The translations under genes were made by a program, and so were the position numbers. From the NCBI GenBank assembly GCA_965247775.1, contig OZ252031.1, forward strand, positions 620,001-684,000: a stretch of DNA of 64,000 nucleotides. The letters run 5' to 3'. The notes under the pieces are model-generated. The model saw nothing but the letters and a program-made list of their open reading frames with translations, did not search any database and was not told where the DNA came from. Shown here one piece after another: positions 17,364-27,370 of the stretch (position 1 is its first letter; every line of letters begins with the position of its first letter). The DNA comes from G965247775 sp965247775. GTDB taxonomy: Bacteria; Chloroflexota; Dehalococcoidia; Bin125.

Positions 17364-17666
17364 TTCCGCGCCCGCTTCCATGCCCTGGGCGACGTCCGCG
17401 TCCTGACCCATGGCGGTGAGCATCAGGATCGCCGGGCGCGGGTCCAGAGACTCAGCGCGCAGCGCCCGCGCCACACGGTAGCCATCCATCTCCGGCATGC
17501 GCACATCCAGGATCACCAGGTGGGGATGCTCGCGGCGCGCGATCGCGACAGCCTCAGCGCCGTTCGTCGCTTCCAGGACCTGGAAGCGATCGTCCTGTGT
17601 CAGCGTCACCTTGATCAGCTCGCGGATCATCTCTTCGTCGTCGGCGAGCAGGATCTTGAAGCTCAT
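17364..17666 (-). pseudogene. Response regulator receiver domain, C-terminally truncated
   Basis: The ATG at 17666 opens a receiver domain with the acidic pair D9/D10 (LLADDEE), phosphorylation site D54 (VILDVRMPEMDG) and the conserved Thr of LTAMG at residue 84. Similarity stops at GMEAGAE, residue 101. The beta-5 strand with the conserved Lys-Pro is replaced by unrelated sequence, although the frame stays open. Without the lysine, phosphorylation-dependent switching should be lost. Its start overlaps the stop of the receiver-domain remnant upstream (ATGA), so the two were one two-component operon. Confidence 0.7.
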
Positions 17667-17812
17667 GGCGCGGTTCCCTTCAAGGCGGTCGCGACCGCGA
17701 CTTGCAGATCCCGGCCACGAAACGGTTTCATCAGCCAGGCTCGTACGGAAGGTGACAGCTCCGCTTGCGACTGCGGATCGGACACGCTCACGATCACCAT
17801 GGGGACGGTCCA
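17663..17812 (-). pseudogene. C-terminal end of a second receiver domain
   Basis: The last 46 residues read PMVIVSVSDPQSQ and then WLMKPFRGRDLQVAVATAL, the beta-4 to alpha-5 part of a receiver domain with the conserved Lys-Pro (MKPF). Everything before it is replaced by recombinase sequence in another frame. Such a terminal receiver often belongs to a hybrid histidine kinase or a stand-alone regulator. The stop TGA overlaps the next gene's ATG by four bases. Confidence 0.6.
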
Positions 17813-18530
17813 GCTCGCGTGTCAGGTTCTCGATCGGCCACGTCGCTAACGTGCGCCGGAACCGGTCGGCATGCACGTGCCGGACGTCCGCACGGTGGCC
17901 GAGCCGATCGAAGAGCGTCACGAGGCTGAACGGGGCTAGTGGCACTCGAGGCCCGCGCGACGCCAGGAAGACGCAGCCGGGCACCTCGCCGCGGGAAGCG
18001 GCTGATGTAGTCGCGGATCGCCGCCGCCGGCCGTTCGCCGAGCGGCGCCACACGCTGTTTGGCCCCTTGCCCAACGGATGTGAATGCGCCGTTCGTGCCA
18101 TTGGATATCAGCGACCGTCAGTTGTAATAGCTCTGAGACGAGCAATCCGGTATCCAGGAGAAGCAAGATGATCACCCGGTTCCGGCAGCCAGACTCTGTG
18201 GCCGGATCGCGGATGTCGACCTGCACCCCCTCCGGCGTGTAGCGCTGGATCACCTTCTGCTCGAGCCACACGTTGGGTCCGGCGAACGGCTTCCGCGCGC
18301 AGTAGCCCATGGCAGCGACCACCTGCACAGCGCGCGCGTCTCACGGAAGCGCCGATGCTCCCCCGATCGAGACGCCCGTGTCCTGCATGGCCTTGAGGAA
18401 CTGGTAGATGTGCGCCGGCCGGAAGGCGTCGATCGCGGTGGGCAAGCCCCGCTCTGCGCAGATGCGTCGGAGAGTGATCTGCCCCCCCAAACCGGTCCAG
18501 ATCCTGTGCGAGGATTCGGCCGGTGAGGAT
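17808..18530 (-). pseudogene. Second tyrosine recombinase/integrase, heavily frameshifted
   Basis: Successive minus-strand frames give the pieces of an integrase in order: a core-binding domain (HIYQFLKAMQDTGVSI, then RRFRETRALCRW), the catalytic start (NRVIILLLLDTGLLVSELLQ), then VAPLGERPAAAIRDYISRF, and the HxxR box (HADRFRRTLATWPI). At least three frame changes are needed. In TGLLVSEL the first catalytic arginine (normally TGLRVSEL) is leucine, so the protein would be inactive even in frame. The tyrosine segment is missing, replaced by receiver-domain sequence at about 17,810. It is on the opposite strand from the remnant at 16,411. Confidence 0.7.
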
Positions 18531-18580
18531 GGACTACTCGTCCGATGACCCGGCCGCTGAGCGCGGGCGCGTGGCGTGGC

Positions 18581-19789
18581 TCACCCGCCCGACGCCGGCA
18601 CGGCCGCCGGGTGGGGGCGCGTCCAACCCCGCTCGCGTCCCACCAAGAGCCCAAGCGCGCCCAACAGCAGCAGCGTGCCCGCGACCCAGAACACCGTCTC
18701 CACGTCGATGGCCGAGGCGATCAGGCCCAGCCCCACGCCCGCCACCAGACTGCCGATGTCCCACGCCACCTGGAACACTGCCGTCGCGCCGCCGTGCTGC
18801 CCCGCCGGGGTCCGGTCGATCGAGAGGGCCAGCAAGCTCGTGTGCACGGCCGCGAAGCCGAGGCCCGTGGGTACCCCGGCCGCCAGCATGATCCCCAGCG
18901 ACTGCGCTTGCGCGAGGAGCAGCATCCCGGCCGCCGCGGCGAGCAGCCCCGGCAGAACCACGAAAACGCGCCCCACCCGGTCGGAGATCCGTCCCGCCGC
19001 GGGACGGGCCACCACAGTGACCGCCCCCATCACGAGGAAGAACAGCCCCACGTTACCGAGATCCCGATCCTTGCCTAGGAGCGGCAAGAATGTCGCCGCC
19101 GCCGAGAACGCGAAGGTGAAGGTCAGGAAGATCAGCATGGGGAAGATCGCCCCGCGCGGGATCAGGCTGGCCGCGTCGCCCCGCCGCTCACCGTGCCGCC
19201 CCGGCTCCTGCACGGTCAGCGTGAAGAACAGTGTCGCCAGCGACGTCGCCGCCGCCACGATGAAGACCGCGTCGAAGCCCCACGTATCGGCGATCACGAC
19301 ACCCAGCGCCGGCACGATGATCTGGGCGCCCGAGGGAGCCATCCCGAAGAATCCGAACCCCTCGCCGCGCCGTGACGGGGGCACTACCTCCGCCACCAGC
19401 GAGCTGGCCGCCGTCGGCCAGAGCGCCATCCCGATCCCCTGCACGATCCGTAAGGCCAGCAGCGACCACACGTCGGCGGAAAACACCATCAGCCCCAGCG
19501 CCAGCGCGAAGACGACGGTCGCAAGGCGCATCAGCCGCAGCCGATGTCCGCGATCGCTCCAGCGGCCCACGAACGGGCGCAGGACGATCGGCAGGATGCC
19601 GAAGCTGCCCACCACCAGCCCCACGTGCCACTCCTCGCCCCCGATCTCGTCGATGTAGTCGGGCAACACGGAGAGCAGGTAGAGGAAGCTGCTGAAGAAG
19701 CTGAACGTGCCCAGCGTCGTCAGGACATAGTCCCTCGACCAGAGCGGTGGGCGTTCGCTGGGCGAGCGGTGGCGATCGGCGTCCGGCAC
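18581..19789 (-). CDS. MFS transporter (about 402 aa, 12 transmembrane segments)
   Basis: An intact major facilitator protein. Its first helix pair (VLTTLGTFSFFSSFLYLLSV) is followed by the signature loop FVGRWSDRGHRLRLMR between helices 2 and 3. A repeated motif A in the second half (AAGRISDRVGRVFVVL) marks the two six-helix bundles. The start is a GTG close behind GGAAGG. The family exports drugs or small metabolites using the proton gradient across the inner membrane; the substrate cannot be read from sequence. It is divergent from the alcohol dehydrogenase remnant region and flanked by decayed genes. Confidence 0.85.
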   Translation of the reverse strand: MPDADRHRSPSERPPLWSRDYVLTTLGTFSFFSSFLYLLSVLPDYIDEIGGEEWHVGLVVGSFGILPIVLRPFVGRWSDRGHRLRLMRLATVVFALALGLMVFSADVWSLLALRIVQGIGMALWPTAASSLVAEVVPPSRRGEGFGFFGMAPSGAQIIVPALGVVIADTWGFDAVFIVAAATSLATLFFTLTVQEPGRHGERRGDAASLIPRGAIFPMLIFLTFTFAFSAAATFLPLLGKDRDLGNVGLFFLVMGAVTVVARPAAGRISDRVGRVFVVLPGLLAAAAGMLLLAQAQSLGIMLAAGVPTGLGFAAVHTSLLALSIDRTPAGQHGGATAVFQVAWDIGSLVAGVGLGLIASAIDVETVFWVAGTLLLLGALGLLVGRERGWTRPHPAAVPASGG

Positions 19790-19876
19790 GCCTTCCAGTA
19801 TCCGCTATGTGTCCCATTGCGCGGCCGGCGGACTGGGAACGGATGCGCGGCGCCCTGTTCAAGCGGTGGGTAGGAT

Positions 19877-20065
19877 CGGTGCACCGGCGGCCGAGGATGA
19901 GGGGCAGCGTGCCGCCGGCGCGACCGGTCCGGATCGTGACGTCGCACTGGTCGGGGGCGCAGGCTCGGACGCGGAGGACGACAGTCGCCGACGTCGGGGG
20001 TGGGAATCGGGACCGTTCTCCAGCGCGAGTGGGCTGCCCGAGTCGTGCAGGACCGTGGCGCGCAT
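19877..20065 (-). pseudogene. Zinc-type alcohol dehydrogenase (MDR), N-terminal fragment
   Basis: The ATG at 20065 follows a strong AAGGAGG site and gives MRATVLHDSGSPLALE, the usual MDR opening. After frame changes the next strand reads VVLRVRACAPDQCDVTIRTG, then GTLPLILG, where the GHE zinc motif should follow. The gene is cut there. An AATG-like intact start with a lost body indicates deletion, not slow decay alone. Confidence 0.6.
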
Positions 20066-20227
20066 GGGGGCCTCCTTCGCGCGGCCGGGGCCGGGGGCTG
20101 CGTACCTCAGCCGGCCCATCAATGGTCGTGTGGAGGGACAGCCATCGGCAAGCGGGCGGCGCGGCGCTATTCTCCACATCCACCCCTGGCGAGCCGCGTT
20201 CAGCTGACGTGAGCGATCGAGGTGCGG
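20066..20227. other. Intergenic region between divergent genes
   Basis: It probably holds the promoters for the minus-strand alcohol dehydrogenase remnant and the plus-strand metallo-beta-lactamase-fold gene. No repeat or clear promoter box is visible. Confidence 0.3.
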
Positions 20228-21178
20228 ATGTCACTCGCCACCGATCTCTACCGCGTTCCCCTGCGGGAGTTGGTCCCACCGGACTTCACGCTGCCGATGC
20301 TGGATCCGGTCGGAGTGACGCTGGAGACGCGCGAGCTTGCGGCGGGGGTGTACGCCCTACTGTCGAACGCGGGGCCCATCGACAACAGCGGTTTCGTGGT
20401 GGGTGAGCGCGGTGTGCTCGTCGCCGATGCGCACATCAACGCGGCGATGGCACGGCAGATCCAGGAGGCGGTCCGCGCGGTCACCGATCGGCCGATTCTC
20501 TACCTGGCGCACACGAACCATCACGGCGATCACACGTTCGGGAACCACGCCTTCCCCGATGCGACGTTGATCGTCGCGCACGAGCTGACAGCGGCGGCCA
20601 TGCGGCTCTCCGATCGGGAGCGGCGGTTCATGACACAGCTCGTCGGGGGGGACGGAAGCGTCTTCGACGACGCGCCGCCGCGGTCGCCGGACATCGTGTT
20701 TACGCGTTCGTTGCGGCTGGATCTGGGCGGGCGCAGCGTGGAACTCCACCACTTCGGCGAGGGCAATACGCCCGGCGATACGGTAGTCTGCTGCCCCGAC
20801 GCGCGCGTAGCGTGGACGGGCAACCTGGTCGTGGGTGGGCCGGTGCCGTGGGTGCTGGAATGCGACGCGCGTGCCTACCTCGTGACGCTCACCCAGCTGG
20901 CGGCTGCCCTTGATGTGGGGACGATTGTGCCGGGGCATGGCGAAATGGTGCCGGGGACGATGATCGCGACGTGCGTCAGCTACTTCGCCGAGCTGGTGAC
21001 GTCGGTGGGGGCGGCTCGCGGGGACGGCTGGAGTCTGGAGGAAGCGACGGCGCGGTTGACGCTGGCCGATCGGTATACGCTGGCAGGCACGGCGGGGATG
21101 GCGGGGCTGACGGCGGGACTACATCGCTGGAACGTGCAGCACGCCTTCGAAGGGCTTGCCGCGGCGCCCGGGGAATGA
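20228..21178 (+). CDS. Metallo-beta-lactamase-fold hydrolase
   Basis: The ATG at 20228 sits behind GAGG; an in-frame GTG two codons earlier is the alternative. The 316-residue protein carries the MBL metal motif as HTNHHGDHTFGN near residue 97, GNTPGD, and PGHGEMV in the C-terminal part. This form resembles the quinoprotein-relay or SoxH-type zinc metallohydrolases more than lactamases. The reaction is a hydrolysis, probably of a thioester or lactone, in an unknown pathway. No partner gene is adjacent; it is the only intact gene between 19.8 and 28.6 kb. Confidence 0.82.
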   Translation: MSLATDLYRVPLRELVPPDFTLPMLDPVGVTLETRELAAGVYALLSNAGPIDNSGFVVGERGVLVADAHINAAMARQIQEAVRAVTDRPILYLAHTNHHGDHTFGNHAFPDATLIVAHELTAAAMRLSDRERRFMTQLVGGDGSVFDDAPPRSPDIVFTRSLRLDLGGRSVELHHFGEGNTPGDTVVCCPDARVAWTGNLVVGGPVPWVLECDARAYLVTLTQLAAALDVGTIVPGHGEMVPGTMIATCVSYFAELVTSVGAARGDGWSLEEATARLTLADRYTLAGTAGMAGLTAGLHRWNVQHAFEGLAAAPGE

Positions 21179-21383
21179 CGACGGCTGGCGCGAACTCATC
21201 CAGCGCCTCGGCCAGCGCCCTGGGCGCCGATCGCTGTCCATGAACCTCTCCGCGGCCCAGCCCATGGACGCTCTGCGGGGCTGCGGCGTCAAGCGAGATG
21301 GGTAGGTCTCGCTCCGCTTGGAAGAGCAACGTATTACTAGTCCGGCCACCCGGGGATCAGATGCGGCAACCGCTCCCCGCGAG

Positions 21384-22447
21384 TCAGTCGTCGTCGTCAT
21401 CGTCCTCCATGGGAGTCTTCGCGGCCTCAGCCAGCGCCTCCTTCGCTCCTCCCAGGCCTCCTGGTAGTGGTCGATCGCCCTGTGCGGTTTGCCGGCTGCG
21501 TCATCGGCGTCGCCGTCCGCCAGCTCCTCTTCCGCCTCATCCCGCGCCTCGTCCACCCCGTCCTGTCGGTCCGGGTCCAGCACGAGCGCAGCCATCGCCT
21601 CGTCGAGCAGGGTCTGGGCGAGGGCCCGATCGGCTCCGACGAGTCGGCTGATCGCGTTGGTCACCGCGGCGGCCGTGAGCGAGTCGCGCTCGAGGGCCTT
21701 CGCGAGTTTCTTGACGGCGCTCCGCTCCTTCTTGAAGACTGTCTCCCCGCTCTCGCAGACCAAGTGGGTGTCGTCGATCCAGCGGTCGGGCTCCAAAGCG
21801 CGGTCGAGGCACCGGATCGCCCGACGGATCCGCTTCGACTCACCTTGGAAGGGGATCAGGGCCGCCCGCACCTCCTCCTCGATCAACCGCGGCGCGGCGG
21901 GGACGAGCGCGATGTCGTCGTTCGTGATCGTGCACACTGCCGACTCACCGAGACCGCGCGTGAGCATGTCGCCGACGAGGGCGCCCTCGCCGCTGCAGTC
22001 CCACGCGCTCGCCGCGTAGCCCGGGATCCCGCCCGTCTCACTCAACGTGTAGGCGTCGGCCGCGAAGGTGACGCCGCTGGCCAGGCCCAGGCCCGCGTCA
22101 TTCGGAGCCGGGTCGGGCCCGTCGAGAGGGATCGTCCCCGTGTCCGTCGCGCGCAGGTCCCACTCGCTCCCGCTGGCTGTGCCGCCGTCGTCGTCGATCA
22201 CGACCTTGTGCAGGATCAGCGACGGTGGGCCGGGGTAACACACGCTCGGGTCACCTGGGCTCGTCACCGGTGACGCCGATCCATTGACCACGAAGTCGCC
22301 CAGCGCGGTGGTTGTGGGGGACACGTCGGCCGCCGAGACGCGGAGGAGGAAACCCACCAGATCCCCGGGACCTAGCCTGAAGTCGTGACAGTCGTCGCTG
22401 CTGTCAAGCGGGTGAGCGAACTCGTAGGTCTGCGCGCCGGCACGTTG
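21384..22447 (-). pseudogene. Surface-protein-like gene: SpaA/prealbumin-type domain, helical C-terminus, Asp-rich end; one frameshift
   Basis: The N-terminal part contains SLILHKVVIDDDGGTASGSE, then YTLSETGGIPGYAASAWDCS and AVCTITNDD, the pattern of SpaA/prealbumin-like beta-sandwich domains of secreted and surface proteins. A long helical region follows (KKERSAVKKLAKALERDSL, ARDEAEEELADGDADDAAG). One missing base near 21,440 shifts the frame; corrected, the protein ends in a run of aspartates and TGA at 21384. The N-terminus and any signal peptide are not identifiable before 22,447. It is probably exported. The helical domain's family is unknown to me. Confidence 0.6.
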
Positions 22448-22689
22448 CTCAAGACACCCGCCGGGTCCTCGGAGCGAATTGTCGAGGCGGGCTATCGAGT
22501 GCGCCCCGCCAGAACGGGGAAGCCGAAGCCGGTCCTGCCTTCGTCCCATGCGGCGATCATCGCGGTGCCCCCGCTGGAATCCGAGGGGCATCTGTCCCAT
22601 GTCGCGCCGGACCGGTCGGGATCACGCCTAGCAGTACGACAACGGGCACTTCGTGGGAAAAGAACGGCACGTACAGGACGGAACTAGCG
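22448..22689. other. No identifiable gene
   Basis: Possible degraded 5' sequence of the minus-strand surface-protein gene (a second frame contains RTGFGFPVLAG), without a start codon or signal peptide I can defend. Confidence 0.3.
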
Positions 22690-22854
22690 CCTTCAGGCGC
22701 GCCCGTGCTCCTGGACGCGCCCGCGTGGGCGTCCCTCCGCTTCGTTGACTACGCCGATGCCGGGGACCACGTACCAATCGTGGCAGAGGTGACGGCGGTC
22801 GGGGCACGTGTGGATCACCCGGCAGTGCTCACGTTGCGAGAACTGGGTGTCTAG
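22690..22854 (+). pseudogene. Flavin reductase-like domain, C-terminal fragment
   Basis: About 50 residues read SGAPVLLDAPAWASLRFVDY, ADAGDHVPIVAEVTAVG and LTLRELGV, the last strands of the FMN-binding split barrel of flavin reductases (GAPVL, then DAGDHxxxxGEV). The FMN-binding N-terminal two thirds are absent. Complete relatives supply reduced flavin to monooxygenases. Confidence 0.5.
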
Positions 22855-23019
22855 TATGGCGGATAGCCCGCGAGCCGGCACGGCGATGTCCTGCGCGGCA
22901 GCGTCGGACCGCTCCATCACACGGCGGCAGCGACACGTCCACCGGCAAGCGCGCCTGCCCACCGGCGTCCTCAGCGGTGAAGCACAATACCGCGCGATCG
23001 GGCCGCCGTCCGTGCCGCC

Positions 23020-23985
23020 TTAGCCAGCCGCGACTACAACCCCTCGCCGCCCCTGTGAAGTTGGGACGGAGTGGCGAACGCTTCCAGGCGGCACGCCGAA
23101 CACCCGTTTGAACGCCCAGCTGAACGCCGCTTCGGATTCGTACCCGACGCTGCCAGCGACAACCGAGAGCGGCTCGGAGGTCTCAAGGAGCTGGGTACGG
23201 GCGAGCCGCATGCGCCAGTGTGTCAGGTAGCGCATGGCGGATTCGCCGACCAGGTCCATGAAGCGGGCGGAGAACCCAGATCGCGACATGCCGACCTCTT
23301 TCGCCAGGTGGACACGGTCCAGTCTGCTTCGGGCTCGCGCTGGATGGCCGCGATCGCTCGTCCCACTTGGCCGTCGCGCAGGGCGGCGAGCCAACCCTGA
23401 TCCGACTCGGGGGCGGAGTCGATCCACGAACGGATGGCCTGGATGACGAGGGTGTCGGCCAGTCGGGTGATGACGGTTTCTCCGCCCGGGTGCAGTTCCT
23501 TGGCTTCACGAGAGATGAGCCGCAAAGTGCTTTGGAGCCAGCCGCCCTCCTGGTCCCAGCTGTCGACCTGCAACACCTTGGGGCGCAGCTCGATGAGGCG
23601 TTGCGCCGCGACGTGGTCGAAACGCACCACGCCGCAGGTGAGGTGAGCGAAGTCGCCGTCGCCGCCATAGCGCATGATTTCGTAGCGGTCGCTGACCCGC
23701 TGGACCGGGATGTCGAACAGCGCCGCGGCGTTGGCCTTGGGACCGCTGCGGATGACGTGCCCGGCACCGTGAGGGATGAGCGCCAGGCTGCCTTGCTGAA
23801 GCAGGCGCGGCTCGTCGCCGTCGACTTCGAGCCAGCAGTGACCGGCGGTCACGATGTGAAACATCATGCATCCCTCGAACGGGGGGAGGTCGATTCCCCA
23901 AGGTGCTGTGAACTCACACCGGCCGTAGAGGGCACCGCTGAGCCGGAGCAGCCTGCGGGCCGACGCGGCGACTCTGGCCTAATCC
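23020..23985 (-). pseudogene. AraC-family regulator (cupin plus HTH), frameshifted
   Basis: The N-terminal cupin reads GRCEFTAPWGIDLPPFEG, then MMFHIVTAGHCWLEVDG, a typical AraC-ligand-6 opening. The C-terminal part has two helix-turn-helix motifs (HLAKEVGMSRSGFSARFMDL and PLSVVAGSVGYESEAAFSWA). A frame change near 23,320 separates them. No start codon is found before an in-frame TAG at the 5' end. In-frame relatives activate neighbouring catabolic genes; the fragment of a flavin reductase next to it could be a former target. Confidence 0.75.
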
Positions 23986-24024
23986 CGCTGATCCGCGGCC
24001 TGCTCGGCCTGGCCCAGAAGGCGG

Positions 24025-24300
24025 TCAATTCGGCGCTGGGCATGTGCTCGCGCCACGCGGTCGCCGCTTCGATGGCGGTGGCGCGTTCGTGCAGATATCC
24101 CGCATGCGGATTGCGCGGGGACCATGTGGTGAGCCGCAGCGCGTTGACGCTTGGGCCAGCGCCCCCCAAAGCAGGATCACCAGGAACGGCTCCCGCCCCT
24201 CCCCGACCGCGTCGATGTCGAAAGAGCCGCGAACGGATTCCGTGGTGCGGGGCGTTGCGCCTATGGCTGTGACGAGATGTCGGGAACGGAGTCGCCGGGA
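24025..24300 (-). pseudogene. Unrecognised gene remnant
   Basis: Two minus-strand frames join near 24,160 into a protein-like stretch: GSFDIDAVGEGREPFLVILL, then VNALRLTTWSPRNPHAGYLH and ERATAIEAATAWREHMP. The composition is that of a soluble alpha/beta protein. I cannot assign a family. It lies immediately upstream of the AraC remnant and may belong to another unit. Confidence 0.3.
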
Positions 24301-25019
24301 CGGTGGACGCCCATCAGCTCCCATTCAAGAGACTGACCCGGCCACCGGCTGGCGCAAAGACGAAGCCTTGCGTAGGAGGTTCGCCTACCTCTTGCGTCAT
24401 CCTTGTTAGTGCCTCGTCAGCGAACCTCGGCACGACCAGCAGTCGGTGCGGCACCGCTCGTCAGGCAAGAGACGGAAGCCAACGAATACCGACCGCCGTG
24501 TCCACGCCTGCGCGCGTGTACGCGGGCATGGGATCACTTCGGTCTCCGCCGACCTGACGTCGGTGAAGTGCGAGTCCGATCCGGGCTAGTGGGGCGCGGC
24601 GGGGGCACGAGGCCATGGACGCTCGCAGTGGCGATGAAGTCAAGCCCGAATCGGCGATGGGGTGGACGTTGTCGCGCGCGCATCGCTGTACCAAAGTGAC
24701 CTCATCGGTGGATCAGCCCACTGCGCGGGGCGGATAGGATTTTGCCTCCCCACGGGTACGCAAGCAGGGCGCATCCTTACCTCAAGCGCTACCTGGTCCG
24801 CACCGTCCTCCGCTTCTGGTTCGAGTGGCTCCGGATCCCGCGAGGTCCCTCCCCGCAGCGAATCCCTACCGCGTGACACATGGGAGCGTGCGAGCGTGGC
24901 GTCCATCCGCTCGCTGCCGCGTACATCTCACGGCATACGCGCAGCGGGCGTCTGGCAGCGGACGCGGCGGGCCAGGTGAAAGCGGATGATGATCGTGCCG
25001 GCGGGACACGTGACTGGTA
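24301..25019. other. Gene-poor stretch
   Basis: I see no frame with protein-like composition, no RNA gene and no repeat. It lies between two decayed genes and is probably fully eroded coding DNA. Confidence 0.35.
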
Positions 25020-25480
25020 TTGTCGTTGCGTTGTCGGTGGAGGAGGTTGCGGCGCAGATCCGTCGCTCCGGGCGCGGCGAAGCTGGCGCGGACGCGGGGC
25101 CGGCGCGCGCCGTTGCGCGGGCTGTCGCTCCCCGCCGCTGACGCGGCAGTGGCCTTGGTACTGGCCGCCATGGGCCTCGGGCTGCTGCTGGCCAGCGGCG
25201 ACCCGCGGAAGCGCGGACGTGGTGGCGATCATCATCGTGATCGGCGGGGCGTGGCTACTGGGCGACACGGCGCGGCGCCGGCGCTTGACGGCGGAGCAGC
25301 TGGCCCTCCAGGCCGCGGAGTTGCGCGCAGCCCGCTCGACGCTGGCGGACCAGGCGGTCAGCCATGAGCGGCTGCGGATCGCGCGTGAGTTGCATGACGT
25401 CGCGCGACCGAACGCAGCTGGTGATCGCCGCCTTCGGGAGCGGCCTGGTGCGGTCGGCCGCACCCCGCAGCGACTTGACC
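25020..25480 (+). pseudogene. Sensor histidine kinase (HisKA_3 type) fragment
   Basis: A hydrophobic segment (AADAAVALVLAAMGLGLLLA) is followed, in another frame, by a coiled linker and the phosphoacceptor box HERLRIARELHDV, whose histidine is the autophosphorylation site of NarL-type kinases. The ATP-binding domain is missing: after about 25,470 the frame runs straight into the RND exporter remnant. A LuxR-type regulator end lies 2.4 kb downstream (27826) and may have been its partner. Confidence 0.65.
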
Positions 25481-25537
25481 TCGCCCGCCGGCGGCGCCGC
25501 TTCCGTCTAGCGCATGACGGGCTCCTAGCGGATGACG

Positions 25538-26760
25538 GGCCACGTCCCTCGCGCGCGCGCTACGCGGTGCTCGCCGTCCTCACCGTCGTGACGGTCGCGG
25601 CGGGCTTCGCGGCCTTCGAAGTCGGTTCCAAAACGGAGCCGGAGGACTTCTTCCCAAGTGGTAGTGACTTCATTGTGGGCATCAACACCGTGCAGGCGCA
25701 CAGCACGACGCTGGGCCCCGGCGACGTGCTCATCTACACCGAGGGCGATCTCGACGACCCCCGGATCCTCGCGGCCGCCGCCGCAACGGACGCGGTCTCG
25801 CGTGACGGTGGCGACGTGTTCACCCGTCATCCGAACGGCGACCTCGCGGTGCCGGACAATGCGCTCGATATCGTGCGCGCCGCGGTCAGCGTGGAGTTCG
25901 CCGCAACGAGGATCGCGGCCGCCAGCGGTGTCCGCATCACCGATGGCGACGGCTTCCCGGACAGCCGGGGACAGGTCGCCGCGGTGTTCGCGTTCGCCGT
26001 CGAGAACGGTGTGCCCGCGGACGCCTCGATGTTCGTGTATACGGTGGAGGAAGTCGCTGAACTCATCGCCCGCACCGACGCGGGCGTCTGGGCCACGGCG
26101 CTCCGCTTCCCCATCCAAGGCTTCGTAGATGAAGCCAGGGTTGCGACGGCCCGCGCTGCGGCCGAGGTCGGCGCGGATACCCTGCGCGGCGTCGCGGTGG
26201 CGTCCGGACTCGCGCTGAGCCTCCGTGAGCGGCGAGGCCGGCGCGGAGCAGGTGTCGCTGGACGGGATCACCGACGCCATGGTCGTCTCCGTCCCGCTCG
26301 CCATGGTGCTCTGCCTCCTGGTGGCTGGGCTGGTGATGCGGTCCGTGAAGCTGTCGGCGGTGAGTGTCGTGCCGATCCTGCTCGTGATCGCCTGGCTACT
26401 CGGCTTCATGTATCTCTTCGACTACGACCTCAACGTCGTCACCGCCACGATCGCGGCGATCTCCGTGGGCGTGGGCATCGACTTCTCGATCCACTACGCG
26501 ATGCGCTTTCGTGAGGAGCTGCGACGCAGCGGCGACCGCATGGTGGCGATCCGCCATGCCGCACAGGACACCGGCACAGCCCTGATGCTGTCCGGCGGGA
26601 CGAGCGTCCTGGGCTTCGCGTTCTTGGCGCTTGCACCGCTGCCGATCCTGGCGGCCTACGGCCTGCTGACCGCATGATCGCGCTCTCGCTGCTGGCAGCG
26701 CTCACGGTCCTGTCGTCCCTCCTGTTCATTGTGAGCCGGGAGCCGGCGGCCGCACCAGTG
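25538..26760 (+). pseudogene. RND/MMPL-type exporter, truncated and frameshifted
   Basis: The first transmembrane helix (VLAVLTVVTVAAGFAAFEVG) leads into a large extracytoplasmic domain (FFPSGSDFIVGIN, VPDNALDIVRAAVSVEF, LRFPIQGFVDEARVATA). After a frame change near 26,230 follow the helices of the sterol-sensing-like bundle with NVVTATIAAISVGVGIDFSI and TALMLSGGTSVLGFAFLALA. A second change near 26,675 gives LLAALTVLSSLLFIVSREP. Only the first of two homologous halves is present. Relatives move lipids or drugs across the cytoplasmic membrane by proton exchange. Confidence 0.7.
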
Positions 26761-26774
26761 GCGGCGAAGCGCTG

Positions 26775-27370
26775 GGGGGAGACGGTCGCCGCTCAAGATC
26801 GCGGCGATCGGCATCGCCTCGCTGGTGAGCGCGGCAGTCGCTTGCCTCATCGTCGTGGTGATCCTGGTCTTCGTTGGCGGGCCCGACCTCGAGGCGGAGT
26901 GTGGCGACCGCCCTGATCGACCTGGCCGGCCACAGCGACGCGGCCTTCGACGCGAGGTGGCAGGCGTTCGATGTCGAGGTGGGCACGGGCCGCGAGCGTC
27001 ATTTTCGACGAGGCGGAGCTAGCACAGCGCGTCCAGTCGTTCCTCATCGCGGAGGACGTGGACCGAGATCAAGGACGTGACCATCTGCCTCTTCGCCGAC
27101 GGGATGGGCGAGGGCCGCGGCCAGATCGACGTGCCCGGACTCCCGGACATCAACGCGAAGAACAGCGGGCGGATCGAGCTTTCCGGTGACGTGTGTTCGA
27201 CATTGACGGCTTCGACGTGGGCCGCGCGGGTTTCATTGTGAACGCCCTGGGCGCGAAGGGTGGGATCGAGGACACGGTGAACGTGGCGCTGGAGGAGATC
27301 GACCTTCAGCAACCGCCGTACCGGAACGTGATCGAAGAGGTGGACGTGACCGCCAGCGGCGGCTGGTCAT
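26775..27370 (+). pseudogene. Membrane-anchored protein of unknown function, several frameshifts
   Basis: One transmembrane helix (IASLVSAAVACLIVVVILVF) is followed in changing frames by soluble segments: ATALIDLAGHSDAAFDARWQ, LAQRVQSFLIAEDVDR, GQIDVPGLPDINAKNSG and VFDIDGFDVGRAGFIVNALG. The order suggests an N-terminally anchored extracytoplasmic domain, perhaps a lipid-binding partner of the RND exporter just upstream on the same strand. I do not recognise the family. At least four frame changes make it non-functional. Confidence 0.45.

Noticed and set aside
16411..18530. Active integrative element with two integrases
   Set aside because: Both recombinases lack catalytic parts (Arg/Lys segment deleted in one, Arg-to-Leu and no Tyr in the other), so the element cannot move by itself.
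24880..26514. A single 544-residue kinase-exporter fusion protein
   Set aside because: The open frame joins a kinase cut after its phosphoacceptor helix to an RND first helix without any linker logic; two fragments joined by a deletion explain it better.
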